64,000 nucleotides of DNA from Cordylochernes scorpioides. Its lineage: Eukaryota > Arthropoda > Arachnida > Pseudoscorpiones > Chernetidae. The notes beneath the pieces were generated by a model. The model was not told the DNA's origin. It saw nothing but the letters and a program-made list of their open reading frames with translations, and ran no database searches. The number at the start of each line of letters is the position of its first letter. Position 1 is the first letter of the stretch. The stretch spans positions 97,058,592 to 97,122,591 of the forward strand of contig CP092870.1 in the NCBI GenBank assembly GCA_030710605.1. Reading direction: 5' to 3'. The position numbers were made by a program, and so were the translations under genes. Shown here one piece after another: positions 31,154-42,908 of the stretch.

Positions 31154-31952
31154 TGAAATAAGTTGAAGTTCTGGTAACATCTTGTAGAATCCTGTCGACT
31201 ACTGAAATAAGTTGAGGTCTGTTGACTCTTGTGTAGAGAATCCTGTCGATTAACTTTGTGATGATGAAGTGTCGACTCTCGCTATACTGTGTTAACCGAG
31301 GGAACAGTCAGGATGTAGAGTTTTCCAGTACCTCTCTGCACCTTGGAAGACCTTTAAAAGTTCTCACAAAATACAGGCAGTCGTGGTCGAGGCAGAGTGG
31401 AAAACTTGGGAATGTCCACACAAAAAACGAAGACACAGTTGCACTAAGAAAGTTCCGTTAACAGATAAAAGTTGAGCTAGGAAGCGAAAGATGGAGATAG
31501 AAGAGCCCTTACAAGTCTACATGGTGAATGAGGAGGACCTTGGTGACAACCGACGTGAGCTTGCGTTGAGGGTGAACTAAACTGTCAAGTCACTGTAAAG
31601 GGACTGTATTTATAGGTTAAAGACGGGGGGGCCTTATGTGACAGGGGGGCCGTTTCTGAGAAAGGGGGCTTTGCATTCCACCAGCTGTGAACAGTGTGGG
31701 TGGTCTTGTTGTGGGCATTGTAAATCTATCTGATTTTGACGTTATGACTTCCATCTCTTGCTTAGCTCAACTCTTAAATCTATTACAGATTTTTATTTAT
31801 TTATCCTGTTTGTACAAATTACATTACATATGATGATGTAAAGACACATGTCAATAATACGTATAATCATTTACAGATGTGTTTCTATTATACAACATTA
31901 AATCTTATTATAAGTTATATACACAATATGGGGTTGTTGATTTAAATTACCA
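31154..31952 (-). repeat. 3' LTR of the 5.1-kb element
   Basis: Nearly identical to 35500-36286 with a few short indels. It contains the same promoter-like CTATAAATACAG on the minus strand (about 31604-31615). Confidence 0.8.
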
Positions 31953-34900
31953 TAGATGGGCCCCGGGAGTGAAAGGGTTTTATCGGGGTTTAGGCGGGTA
32001 AAGCCTCTCTAACACAGGTAAGTAATTAAAATTTCTTTTAATTAATTTTAACTATGAGGGTTAAAAAGGGCTATAACAAGATGATTTGTTTGGATATATA
32101 AAAGTGAAATAAAAATGACATTTTTGTTTGATTAAAAAAATGATGATTGATATAAAATGATGACATAAAAATTCACATTCTAAGAGAATATTGGCGGGCG
32201 TTGGACAGGGTTAGTAGTTGAAGATATGCAATTGTTAGAAGTGCACATGTAAACCAAATACTCAGGTCCAGGTGCAAAGCGAGGATATAGACTTGAGCTG
32301 TCTTCCTTGGCAATGTTTCACTTGCGATCCTATATAAGGGTTACAGTGCTTTGTCACAATTTTATTATTATTGGGTTAAAAGTTGCTGAAGAAAAGTTGT
32401 TTATTTATATGATTGGGAAAGGAGTGAAATAGAGCCATGCGATAAGTAGAATTGTAGCGACAGTAGGTGATCTGACTTGACATGAAATCAAAGGTTGATT
32501 GTGGTCCGCTAGAGCTGAAAAAAAAAATTGAAAGTTGAAAAAAGTGAACGCTTTGTGTATGCGTTGGTGATTTGCTCTGCGGATGAAATGAAATAAACTT
32601 TTGAAACGTTTTCAGGCCAGAAGTTGGGATTTTTAAATCTGGGGAAAGGTGTTTTCAAAGAGTTTGTTGAATTACGAAATCAAAAAATAAATTGTCAAGC
32701 AGTGCTGTCGTTTTTTTACGTTGATGTGACGCAATGACTGAAAAGATAGTGATGAAAAATATAGGGAATTGGTTAAAGAATATGATTGTTGAAAACGATT
32801 GTTGTAGATGCCCGATAGTGGATGATAAACATTGTCAGATAATAAAGGTATTTAAACAAATAAAATATAGTGAATAAAAATATAGAAATATGATTGCGGG
32901 TACAAAAAATGTAAGTGGACAAAATTAAACATGTAATATATAAAAGATATAATAAATAATAAAATAAAAATAATTTTTGAAACAATTAGATGTTTTGCAA
33001 TACTAAAATAATATCATGAAAAATAAAAGTAAATTTGATTAAAGATTTTTTTTTATGTTGGATTAAAAACTTGATTATATAATTGAAAGGTAAAAATAAA
33101 AATAATTATTCAAGATTTTATACAAAAATTCAAATATAATTAAAGGTTATTAATGATTGGATAAATTTTAAGTAGTGTAAAATTAAACAAATATTGTCTC
33201 TTTTTAGGAAAAGTTACAATTATTGTGTGTAGATCATTTCCCCATTGGTAAACATTGGTGTTTCTATGACTCTCTGAAGCGGGAATATGTGAAATGATCT
33301 TTTCGTTTGTCCATAATGCTGGTATGTAGAGAATGATTTCTCTTTCGCGTTATAAAGTCTATATAAGACTTAACCAAATTGTTTTAATTGGTGATATCAA
33401 TTAACATGTAAAATGTTTAATGTATGTTGTGTTGTGATTAAGGCGTTTGTGAGATTCTCGAGGAAATCTAAATGATTAGTATGAAACATGTGTTTAAAAA
33501 AAATGGCGCATATAAAGATAGCGGTCATGAAGATCTGCCTTGAGGGGAAGAGAGGGCATGTCCAAAGATAGCAGTGACCAAGGGGAGTGACGTCATAAAG
33601 GGCGTCTACTTCCTTTTTTTCACGGAATTTCTATTTTTGGGGTGGTCACACATGTGGGATGGTTTTCTAGGTTTTAGATTTACTTGAAACTGACTTTCTC
33701 CTTTTGTTGAAGTTGGCAATTTCCTTGCCTATTTGAAAATATAGTTTTCTCGATGTTCGTGTTTGTGTTTTCGAAGTTGTTTTAGACTTAATAAGATTGT
33801 TATACGATGATTTCAGGCTAGAAGTGAGTGAAAGATATGACTTTCGACGTGGACAACGCTTTGAGGTGAGATGTGGTGTCACAGGCGTGAAGGCGTCTTT
33901 GGCCTGAAAAGTGAAAAAGTTTTGTGGTGTGGCACTGTGACACGAAGTGAGAAATGTGAATGAAAAGGTGTCACGTGAAGTCTTAGTTTGGTACAAATCT
34001 AACCTGTTTCAACCATGAATAACAAATTTAATAAAGTCATGGGTGGTTGTTGTATGAAACTCATCGAGAGAATATTTGACTGTTAGTGGATGTGGCACGC
34101 TTAATGTGAAATTATTTTATTGTGGCGACGATATAGAGCTAAGTGGAGGCTTGTGTGGCTCAAGATTTGGATTTGTGTGTTAAGTCGCGCACTAAAAATT
34201 GTTGCCAATTGGAGAAAGTGATGTGTGAGTATTGTAATGTTTGTTGAGAGAGATTTGTTGATGATTAAATATGCATGTAAAAGGAAAAGACGAGGGAGTG
34301 TATTTATGCTCGATATTAACGATTGTAATAAGTTTGGCGGTCTGTGACTTAATTTAGCTACTGGCGTGGTAGTTGTTTTTCTAGTGGTGTTTTTGAAGAT
34401 ATTGTATCTTCGATTTTTGCAATTAAAAAATATGCGTTTCACCTATGTTAATTTATATTTAAAATTTGAATATATTTCCTAAATCGCTGACCATGGCAGT
34501 CAAAACGACTCTTGCAAAAAGGACAATGTCGTGAGAGTTACAAATAATTTGAATTGGCGCTTACTTAAAATGGCGAACATTACCAAATTTTAAGAATTGA
34601 TAAAGATATTGGTCTTTTGGTATAAAGATAACTAATAAGTAAAGACAAAAATAAGTTGAGAATTATGATGAATGAGAATTTTTAAAAATAATAATAATGT
34701 ATTTTTTTCAAGTCGTAGCTTTGGATAATGCCATTTTTAGGTAAATTTTAGGAAAGGCATGTAAGATTAGTAAATTAGTAAAAATGCGTGATGGGCGAAT
34801 TTTTTTTTTCTATAAGTAAAATTGAGAGTAATAACTTGAAATTTATAATCTGATTAAAAATTAAAGTAAATTTGATAAAAATGAGAGTGTGAAAGTTTTA

Positions 34901-35030
34901 AAAATTGAATAAAAAATAAAAAAAGGTAAAAATTGATTTTAAAATGCTTAAAGTGAAAATATAAATACAAAATTTATGTTGAATCAAGTTGTGGACTTGA
35001 GGATAAAGTTAAGGTAGGTTTTTTTTTAAC
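31953..35030. other. interior of the 5.1-kb element, no coding recognised
   Basis: The plus strand is T/G-rich, the minus strand A/C-rich. Short minus-strand frames at 33667-33996 and 34101-34442 are low-complexity Ser/Thr/Lys/Leu-rich and match nothing I know. The region follows a splice-donor-like GTAAGT and may be an intron-like or untranslated filler. Confidence 0.5.
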
Positions 35031-35413
35031 TTACAATTTTGAAGATAGTTCAGTCAGGAGACTTGGTCTTGGCTTGTTGTCCTGCTGACGTGGAAGTCGC
35101 TCCATGTAGGACTTGTAGAAGCTTGTAGCTTCTGTAAAGATGATGGCAGCTTGTCGCTTTGAACATTGTCTCGACGATGTCAGGTCGAAGGTGTGGAACT
35201 TGTCACAGGGTTTGGGTACATCGCTGCTCGGTTTCCATGTCTTGCGGGAAGTTCGGTGTGTCGTTGGGGTGGTCAGACAGCTTGCTCCTGGCGTTGGCGA
35301 TCGGTTAGCAGGTCTGCGGAGGTCCCTTGGGGCGTCGTTTCTTCCGTAAATACCTCTTTTTGGGGAAGAGATTGCTTTGTCGTTTCGTTGGAATGGTCGG
35401 TTTGTTCCTCCAT
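35031..35413 (-). pseudogene. short gag-like frame of the 5.1-kb element
   Basis: About 85 bases inside the 5' LTR on the minus strand an ATG (35411-35413) opens 46 codons (MEEQTDHSNETTKQ ... DLLTDRQRQEQAV). A shift near 35275 leads to about 80 further codons in another frame (CDKFHTFDLTSSRQ, FTEATSFYKSYMERL), ending at a TAA at 35031-35033. That stop overlaps a perfect GTAAGT donor (AAATT, then GTAAGT), so the coding may continue by splicing. The protein is polar with no zinc knuckle; calling it gag-like rests on position only. Confidence 0.4.
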
Positions 35414-35499
35414 CTTTGCTCTTTCTCGCTTCCTATCTGAACAGTCTTCTTACCTTCTTCGTTGTGTCATTCTTCGTTTTGGTTATCCTGTCGACTCAC

Positions 35500-36286
35500 T
35501 GAAATAAGTTGAAGTTCTGGTAACCTCTTGTAGAATCCTGTCGAATACTGAAATAAGTTGAGGTCTGTTGACTCTTGTGTAGAGAATCCTGTCGATTAAC
35601 TTTGTGATGATGAAGTGTCGACTCTCGCTATACTGTGTTAACCGAGAGGAATCAGGATGTAGTTTTCCAGTACCTCTCTGCACCTTGGAAGACCTTTAAA
35701 AGTTCTCACAAAATACAGGCAGTCGTGGTCGAGGCAGAGTGGAAAACTTGGGAATGTCCACACAAAAAACGAAGACACAGTTGCACTAAGAAAGTTCCGT
35801 TAACAGATAAAAGTTGAGCTAGGAGCGAAAGATGGAGATAGAAGTCCTTACAAGTCTACATGGTGAATGAGGAGGACCTTGGTGACAACCGACGTGAGCT
35901 TGCGTTGAGGGTGAACTAAACTGTCAAGTCACTGTAAAGGGACTGTATTTATAGGTTAAAGACGGGGGGGCCTTATGTGACAGGGGGCCGTTTCTGAGAA
36001 AGGGGGCTTTGCATTCCACCAGCTGTGAACAGTGGGTGGTCTTGTTGTGGGCATTGTAAATCTATCTGATTTTGACGTTATGACATCCATCTCTTGCTAG
36101 CTCAACTCTTAAATCTATTACAGATTTTTATTTATTTATCCTGTTTGTACAAATTACATTACATATGATGATGTAAAGACACATGTCAATAATACGTATA
36201 ATCATTTACAGATGTGTTTCTATTATACAACATTAAATCTTATTATAAGTATATACACAATATGGGGTTGTTGGTTTAAATTACCA
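35500..36286 (-). repeat. 5' LTR of the 5.1-kb element
   Basis: TG ... CA bounded. On the minus strand CTATAAATACAG (35944-35955) is a good TATA box about 500 bases before the LTR end. The tail holds two near-repeats of TTATTTCAGT and GTCGACAGGAT. Confidence 0.8.
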
Positions 36287-36574
36287 TATATATATATATA
36301 TATAAATTCAAATTATAAAATAATGAAATATAACAAAAAATATAAAAATAATGAAGATAATTTTAATAAAATACTAACTATAAAACTATACAACTATTTA
36401 TTTTTATAATTAATTTAGATTTAGCTTGCTAATCTAACCAAAATCTACTTGATATGATTTATCATTCTTATCATTTGCTCCTTAAGTCTTTAAATGTAGA
36501 ATCACTGTTATATTTTTAATTATATAGTTTTTACACTATATATATATATTATATATATATATAATATATATATA
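36287..36574. other. AT-rich filler between the LTR element and the MITE
   Basis: TA repeats and AT-rich sequence not present in copy 1, so it was either added with the insertion or lost from copy 1. Confidence 0.5.
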
Positions 36575-37178
36575 CAGTAGAAACCTCCATGAGAGGACAC
36601 TCGCGCTAAAGGACACCTCTTTATAAAGGACAGTTTTCATTTGTTAAAATTATCTTTTTACTATTTAGCAACTCTCCTAAGAGGACATCTCTCTCTTTAG
36701 AGAGAGTGTCCTTTAGGACACTTTGGCCCTGAAACTAGGTGTTTTTTCTTAGAGAGGGGTTTTACTATATCTGAAAATTATAAACAATTTTAATAGTAAT
36801 GTTAAATCTCATATATTAACGTACTTGATATTGTGTGATCCCGATTTACACGGTAGATACGTTCCTGAGAAAAACGTGTAAATCGAAAATTAAAAATTTT
36901 AAAAATTGAAATACAGACCCAGTGTGCGTGTGCAGCAAGTCAGCACATAAGCTCGGGATCCTCGTGAGATGTGTACACAGCGCATGTGTTCAATCACAGT
37001 AGCATTTAGTATAGTGCGATAAAAAAACTTATTTGGAAAACCGTGTAAAAGCGTGTAAAAGCACCGTGTAAATCGGGATAGGTGTATTGTATGAAGAATT
37101 TTTCAAAAAGTTCCAATAAAATTGTGAATTAAAGAATAATGAATAAACGTGGCTCTAAATTGTGATTATAAAAGTAAA
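36575..37178. repeat. segmental duplication, copy 2 (second part)
   Basis: Matches 16269-16882: CAGTAGAAACC MITE (36575-36766), decayed CACCTATCC MITE (about 36830-37086), then GTGATTATAAAAGTAAAC. It continues to the gap as AAACGCTCAAAACAT, which in copy 1 occurs only after the 6.7-kb Helitron/gypsy insertion: an empty site. Confidence 0.88.
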
Positions 37179-37212
37179 CAAAACGCTCAAAACATATTGC
37201 CCAAAACTTTAG

Positions 37213-37312
37213 NNNNNNNNNNNNNNNNNNNNNNNNNNNNNNNNNNNNNNNNNNNNNNNNNNNNNNNNNNNNNNNNNNNNNNNNNNNNNNNNNNNNNNNN
37301 NNNNNNNNNNNN
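37213..37312. other. assembly gap (100 N)
   Basis: Exactly 100 N; copy 2 of the duplication runs into it. Confidence 0.98.
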
Positions 37313-37344
37313 TGATCCAGGGCGCCATCTTGAATTGCTCAAAC

Positions 37345-37625
37345 TTATTTGCATACAACTCATTTCCGGCATCCGTCATCGTGGATTTGGAGGTAATCAA
37401 CTGCGAATGACGTAATAACACGGGGGAGAGGAAGAAAGAATAAAAAAAGGAAGAAGAAGAGGTCGTTATGCAAATAGAATTATGCAAATTGCTCCTTCGC
37501 GCGGTCTGGGATTAGCGCCGTCGTCTGGACAAGTTAATTAGCATGATGACAAAGAGTTGTGGGAGCTTCACGGTCATCGACGACAATATGCAAATACATA
37601 TAGCACTGCCAGGATTTGCATAAGC
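37345..37625. promoter_or_regulatory. cluster of five ATGCAAAT octamers
   Basis: ATGCAAAT or its complement ATTTGCAT occurs at about 37348, 37468, 37482, 37588 and 37613 in GC-richer DNA. This octamer binds POU/Oct factors and is a standard element of snRNA, histone H2B and other promoters. No gene start follows that I can identify; a non-LTR fragment begins about 230 bases on. Confidence 0.45.
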
Positions 37626-37849
37626 AGAACGTGGACTGAACCTATCTGCTCCTACTTTCAAAAGAGCATTTACTAATTATATTCAGCTAGGTGTATACGA
37701 AAAAGGAACACTCTTGATGTATAATATTTTCTATAATTGCGAATATTTTCGAAAGAACAATTCAAAGCGCTGAGATATCACTTATTGTACACATTTTATT
37801 GGTTTATATGTAAACTCTGCGGAGATACGCTGCGATAGACCAATCACCA

Positions 37850-38400
37850 CAGGTTTAGGTTGGGTAAAGGCCCACAGTGGAGTTGCAGGCAATGAACTGG
37901 CTGACCAGGCTGCAAAGACTGCCGCAATCTCTAACCTGGAACATCCTACTCCATCCTTCCCCAAAGTCTTGCCCGCAGCCGTGCCCACTCATCTGCTATG
38001 GAAGCATGGACCTTAGTCTACTCCCAATATTACCAAAACGGAAGACTAAAAAGATTTACAACATCTCCTATCCGCCTTAAGACATTCCTCTCCAAGATTC
38101 GTCTTAGAATGACCACCACTGCCATCCTTACTGGTCACGTTCTTGTAGATCTCTGGCATAGAGATCCAACATGTCCTTACTACCGGTAAGAACAACAAAT
38201 CACCTCCTCTTCTTCTGTCCATCTTTTATGCTACACAGGCTACAGACACTACTTGGAGTACAAGACTTCAGATCTACTTCCTGGCTCGGCCTGGAACTAC
38301 CTGGTTCACAGCAGATCTCCCTATGACTAGACTTCTAGACTGTATAACCCGGGAATTTCTTGATTTACGCTCCAGGAACCTGGATTACCTCTATTTTCTC
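37850..38400 (+). pseudogene. non-LTR retrotransposon: end of RNase H and C-terminus
   Basis: WVKAHSGVAGNELADQAAK, read from about 37859, is the last RNase H block of I-clade or Jockey-like elements (H and D of the active site visible). It is followed in shifted frames by FTTSPIRLKTFLSKIRLRM, TAILTGHVL and a Cys/His-poor tail to about 38390. At least two frameshifts. The rest of the element is missing to the left. Confidence 0.75.
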
Positions 38401-38401
38401 T

Positions 38402-38460
38402 CTATACACAAGCCGAGTGACCCGGGCAAACCCTCGGGTTTGCCTGAAGGGCCTGTGAGG
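38402..38460 (-). mobile_element. degenerate Helitron 3' end
   Basis: AGCCGAGTGACCCGGGCAAA ... CTCGGGT resembles the CTAGCCGAATGACCCGGGC end of the family, with the terminal CTAG changed. Confidence 0.35.
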
Positions 38461-38479
38461 ACACATTAAGAGTGTAAAA

Positions 38480-38640
38480 CGACATTTGAAATTATCCCGC
38501 ATGAGTTTCTTTTCAATGAAAAATCAAAATTTATTTTAAAAAGAAACAACGATTATTTCTAACCTTTTGGATGAGGTATAAAAGGGTGAATTGTGAAGAG
38601 TAATGATAAACGGAAAAATAAAAGTGTCCAGGATGGGAAT
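38480..38640 (+). repeat. dispersed SINE-like repeat
   Basis: AAACGACATTTGAAATTATC ... AAAAATAAAAGTGTCCAGGA, ending close to the tRNA-like head seen at 49 kb. Confidence 0.6.
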
Positions 38641-38899
38641 AGACATTAAGAGTATAGGTAGTGGCTTAAAAATCGCAATGGGTATATTATGATTTCTTAT
38701 AAGCAGCATTTTTAAGTAAGGTTAAATAAAAATACTTTCTAAACAAAGTATATACATTCAGGCAGATACACAAATGGGTAAATCCATTATAGATCCCCAA
38801 GGAAAGTTTCTACAGATAAGTAATGTTGATTATAAGCAGAAAAGTAATTAACAATTGAATTATAAACACGAAATATCTCAAATTTATATTTTATTCAAA

Positions 38900-39100
38900 A
38901 AAAAACAAAGCAATATGGTGGCCTTTGGTGGTTTTGTGTCGTCCAGTTCATTGTTTTAGATCGTCTGTGTATCCCTGTCGTCTCCTTCCTCTCGATCTCT
39001 TATCCCGGAGATTTCCTTCCTACACTTTCAAATTTCTATCACCATTCTATTACATTACCAAACCAAACCTTTCTTGGTCTACCTCTCCCTTCATTCTTCA
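38900..39100 (-). pseudogene. possible end of a non-LTR polyprotein
   Basis: The minus strand reads KRSRGRRRQGYTDDLKQWTG from about 39010, which resembles the basic RGRxRxxYxDxxKxWTG ending of several non-LTR reverse transcriptases. Only about 40 codons are recognisable. Confidence 0.38.
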
Positions 39101-39410
39101 ATCCCTCCAGTATGGTCAATAAATGTTCTCCCAATGACCTCAGAGAACAAGACCAAGCTAGGGGATTATAAATATCTGGTCTTAAATCCGATTTGATCTT
39201 ATTTTATTTCATATAAGAATTGTATTTGTTTATACTGGAAAATATTGGTATCTTAAATTCGATATTTGTTTCTTAAATTAAAGCAGGTTTTAAATCTAGA
39301 ATATTGGACTCTATATAGAATATACTCGAAGACACCATTTTTTCTGATACAGGATTCAAGGCCTTTATTCTTTCTTTAAAAAAATTGGACAGCCATGAAG
39401 TATATAGTTT

Positions 39411-39820
39411 CAATAATGAAGGTATATATACATTCATGGAGACAAAACTTAAGGAAGTTGTACCTTTTACCATGTATATCGGGATTTAGACAATAACTCT
39501 GAAAGATATTACAGTGACCTTTATTGAAGACACACGAGATAACCAAGTGCAAACAAAATTGCCTCTGTCTCCTTAAAAAAAAAAAGACGACCAGCCACAT
39601 CAAATATTTTCCATTTCCTTATGTTTTATTCATGGGTGTATATCGAATCTAATACGAAGATAATTTTATTTCAGTATTGAAGACACACGAGATAACTAAT
39701 GGTGTAAACAAAAAAAGTGTATCTGTCTCAAAAAAAAAAAAAAGACGACCGGCGAAATCAAAGACTTTCCATTTACTTATGTATATAAGTGTATATCGGT
39801 TTTAATACGAAGAAATTTTT
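39411..39820. repeat. two CACTCATGGACAAAA-type elements in a row
   Basis: The first runs from CATTCATGGAGACAAAAC (39432) to CATGGGTGTA (about 39640). The second is partial (39670-39795). Both hold the family inside sequence GACACACGAGATAACCAA and an A-run followed by GACGACC. Confidence 0.6.
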
Positions 39821-40199
39821 ATTTTAATATTTTATTGAACAAGCAACTTTTATAAAAAATAACGAATTTATTCGTTTAACTTCAATAAATACGAGCATGC
39901 TTCTTTATCACCAAAAATAGCGAAATGAAATTATCTTGTTACATAAGATGTATATGCCTCCATTATTGAAAGATTCAAATATAAAGGAAATCATATTTTA
40001 AAATGAAACATTAATTTAATAATATAAAGGGAAGGGAAATTATTAAATGTGACAGGAGGGTTTAATATCTTTATTTTCTTCAAATTTTAAATATTAGAAT
40101 CATATATAATTCTGTTCTTTTTTTTTTTTTTTGTAAAAGGGTCATTAGAAAATATAGAAGATACAAGGTGTTGTACCAAAAGTTCGTAGACATTTATTA
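39821..40199. other. intergenic, AT-rich
   Basis: No gene. ACAAGGTGTTGTACCAAAAG (40164-40183) looks like the outer part of a mariner TIR. Confidence 0.5.
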
Positions 40200-40284
40200 C
40201 AGTTAAACCTGTCTATAATGCCCCCTCTTGGGACTCACCAAAATAGGGTGCTATAGAGAGGGGGTGTTATAGACAGGTTTAATC
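40200..40284. mobile_element. small CAGTTAAACCTG MITE inside the mariner left end
   Basis: CAGTTAAACCTGTCTATA ... TATAGACAGGTTTAA, with an inner CCCCCTCT/AGAGGGGG stem. A fuller relative is at 63505-63683. It lies between ACAAGGTG and the conserved inner part of the mariner TIR, so it probably inserted in that TIR. Confidence 0.65.
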
Positions 40285-40291
40285 AAGGGGG

Positions 40292-41592
40292 AATCAATAA
40301 ATAAGGTGAATTATCTTATTCCTTAAAAATTAAAAAAGCAAAAATAATTTAAACCACAGAATATTAAATTATAACATCGAGAGACTATTTAAGGTGTTCT
40401 GTTCTTTTTTCCCACGCGCGGCGCGAGACTTATAAATAAACTAAAATGAAAGCTCCCTTGAAGGATTGCACCACGCTTGAACAACGTGCAGTTATTCGTT
40501 TCTTGAATGCAGAAGGTATTCAAACATCTCAAATATGCCAAAGAATGAAAAATATCTATGGTGAGTCTTGTTTGTCTCAAAAAAACATTTATAAATGGGT
40601 TAACGAGTTCAAAAATGGACGAATTACATGTACCGATATTGAGCGACCTGGACGACCAAGTGTTACAGCGACGCCAAGCACGATAAATGCGGTTGAAAAC
40701 TTAATTTTGGAGAATAGAAAATATCCATTTTTACCATAGCCGACAATTTGAATATAAGCTATGGAACTGTGCACACCATTATTAAAGAACAATTGCAATT
40801 TAGAAAAATATGCTGCAGATGGATTCCACATTTCCTTAATTTGGACCAAAAACTTAACCGTATTCGGGTTTCAAAGGCTCTATTAAAGCGGTATGAAGAG
40901 GAAGGTGATCATTTCCTTGACCAAATTGTAACTGGAGATGAGATTTGGTGTTATCATTATGATCCTTCGACAAAACGTGCATCTATGGAATGGAAACGAG
41001 GCGACTCTCCAAGACCAAAAAAATCAGGTCTCAACGTTCGGCCGGTAAAGTTTTGTTAATATTTTTTTTGGATATTGATGGACCAATCTGTCTTGATTTT
41101 TTATCCTCAAGGCAACGTATGAACAGCGACCTTTATTGTGACATTCTTGTAAATAAGCTAAAGCCCGGTATAAGAAACAAAAGAAGAGGGAAGCTTAGTA
41201 AAGGTGTTCTCTTCCTTCATGATAATGCAAGGCCGCATACATCATGTAAAACTGTATCTACAATCATTAAATTAGGTTTTGAAGTTTTAGAACATCCTGC
41301 ATATAGTCCAGACCTAGCCCCCTCTGACTATTTTCTTTTTGGACTACTAAAGAAGGAGTTAAAGGGAAAGCGATTTGACTCGGATGAAGATGTCCAGAAA
41401 GTGGTGCAATATTTTTTTCACACGCTTCCTAAGAGTGCCTATAAAGAGGGTATTTACAAGTTGCCAGAACGATGGAGACGATGTATAGAAAGCCAAGGTG
41501 ATTATTTTGAATAAATCAAGTCCTAATTTTTAATATCGTTTTTATTTTTTAAAATAAATTATAATTCACCTTATTTATTGATCCCACCTTGT
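40292..41592 (+). mobile_element. mariner element (DD34D)
   Basis: Inner TIRs AATCAATAAATAAGGTGAAT (40292-40314) and complement (41561-41582) face each other; the right end continues to ACAAGGTGGGAT on the minus strand (41592). The left outer TIR is separated by the small MITE. Confidence 0.8.
40446..41514 (+). pseudogene. mariner transposase, two frameshifts
   Basis: About 350 residues over three frames. The N-terminal helix-turn-helix pair is visible (EQRAVIRFLNAEGIQTSQI, KNIYKWVNEFKNGR), with the linker GRPSV. The catalytic triad is D in VTGDEIWCYHYDP, D in LHDNARPHT, and D in SPDLAPSDYFLF with 34 residues between the last two. DD34D with HDNARPH and YSPDLAPSDYFLF is the mariner family. 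The frame shifts near 40735 and again between about 40990 and 41050, so no active protein is made. Length and domain order are otherwise normal. Confidence 0.9.
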
Positions 41593-42228
41593 AATTATAA
41601 AAATTCGAAACTATTATAGACGCTTATGATTTTTTTTTTAATTAAACAATTTCTACTGTCCTTAATGCAATGGAAAAATTAATGGGAGGGCCTGGCTCAT
41701 CAGTGGTGAACCCTCCCAGCGGCTATTATGCATATAAAATAAATATTTGCCACAATATCAAAAGAAGCCATCAAACAAACTCGAATTTAAGAACATCTTC
41801 CGTCACCCCGATAAAAAAAAAAACAGATTTGTTAGCGCGTGCCAAACGTAGGAATTAACGTCATTTATAAATTTCGTGTAAATCTGCCAGGCCATAGCAG
41901 AAATCAAACATCCGAAAGAATTAACCAACCTAAATAAGCACTAAAACATCCTGCTCGTAGATCATGTCTTTTCCAATAGCACACTCCAATCAAACATCAG
42001 TAACATACCAAATAAAAACGCCGTGTCGGATATTTTTAGAAAGCTGACGTTCATTAGAAAATAAAAAGAATATAAATAGATAAAAATCGATTTGCCAGAT
42101 GTATAAACATAGCTTAGTTCCTCTTAACTAAAAAACGTTGTCTATATATATCTCAGTGAAGGGTTTATATTATCATTATTAATAGTTTAAATTATTACGT
42201 ATTTATATTTGATAATTCATGTATTGTG

Positions 42229-42435
42229 CACTCATGGACAAAACTTAAGAAAGTTGTACCATTTAGCATGTATATCGGGATTCAGACAATAACTCTGAAA
42301 TATATTTGATACAGTGACCTTTATTGAAGACACACAAGATAACCAAGTGTAAACGAAATTACCTTAGTCTCCTTTAAAATAATGGGCGACCGGTGAAATC
42401 GAAGACTTTTAATTTCCTTAAGTTTTGTATGGGTG
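42229..42435. mobile_element. 207-base MITE, CACTCATGGACAAAA family
   Basis: TIRs CACTCATGGACAAAACTTAA and TTAAGTTTTGTATGGGTG with TA at the right; no coding. It is the best complete member; parts recur at 3908, 9412, 10935, 39411, 47445 and 56479. Confidence 0.75.
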
Positions 42436-42908
42436 TATAATATTGTTTTTTAATTATAATAGAAATTTACCTTGATTCCATTGTACTACATTTCAATATT
42501 TTATGTAATTGTTGTGCTTTAACTTTAAAAGCACACAAAAAATATAATAAACTTGAATTTGTTTATTCAAGTATCAAAAAACAAAGCTTTACATATAGAA
42601 CAAATAATAATGAAAAAGAAGAAACATTTTAGGAAAAGGCAAAAACAAAAACAAAAGTACTGGTCAAAAAGAAACATTTAAAATCACAGATTAATATCTT
42701 CAACAGTAATTTATAACAGTTAATGTGTATATTTATATAACACCACTCTGGGGAACTACACACCACTCTCAATGTTGGAGTGGAAGCGGAACGTTTTCAG
42801 CTGGAGCCACGGAGGCGAAGATGTGGTATCACTACCTACGAGGAAGGCTACAAGTGAAAATGAGAATAATGTCTAAAAATCTATTATCTTCCTGGTTTAT
42901 TTTTTTCA
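42436..42908. other. AT-rich filler inside the inverted-repeat structure
   Basis: Nothing recognised. Confidence 0.5.

Larger units (their letters stand above)
31154..36286 (-). mobile_element. 5.1-kb LTR element without recognisable pol, minus strand
   Basis: Direct repeats of 799 and 787 bases bound about 3.5 kb. The repeats end TG ... CA (TGAAATAAGTTG ... TTACCA on the plus strand) and are flanked by TA-repeat sequence, so the target duplication cannot be measured. It splits copy 2 of the segmental duplication, proving it inserted as a unit. On the minus strand the LTR has a TATA box, and a short gag-like frame follows the 5' LTR (35031-35413). No protease, reverse transcriptase or integrase motif was found in any frame, so it looks like a large non-autonomous (LARD-like) element. 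Confidence 0.78.

Noticed and set aside
31953-31975. Primer-binding site on the plus strand (TGGGCCCCGGGAG after the left LTR)
   Set aside because: The TATA box and gag-like frame put the element on the minus strand, and no matching tRNA end came to mind.
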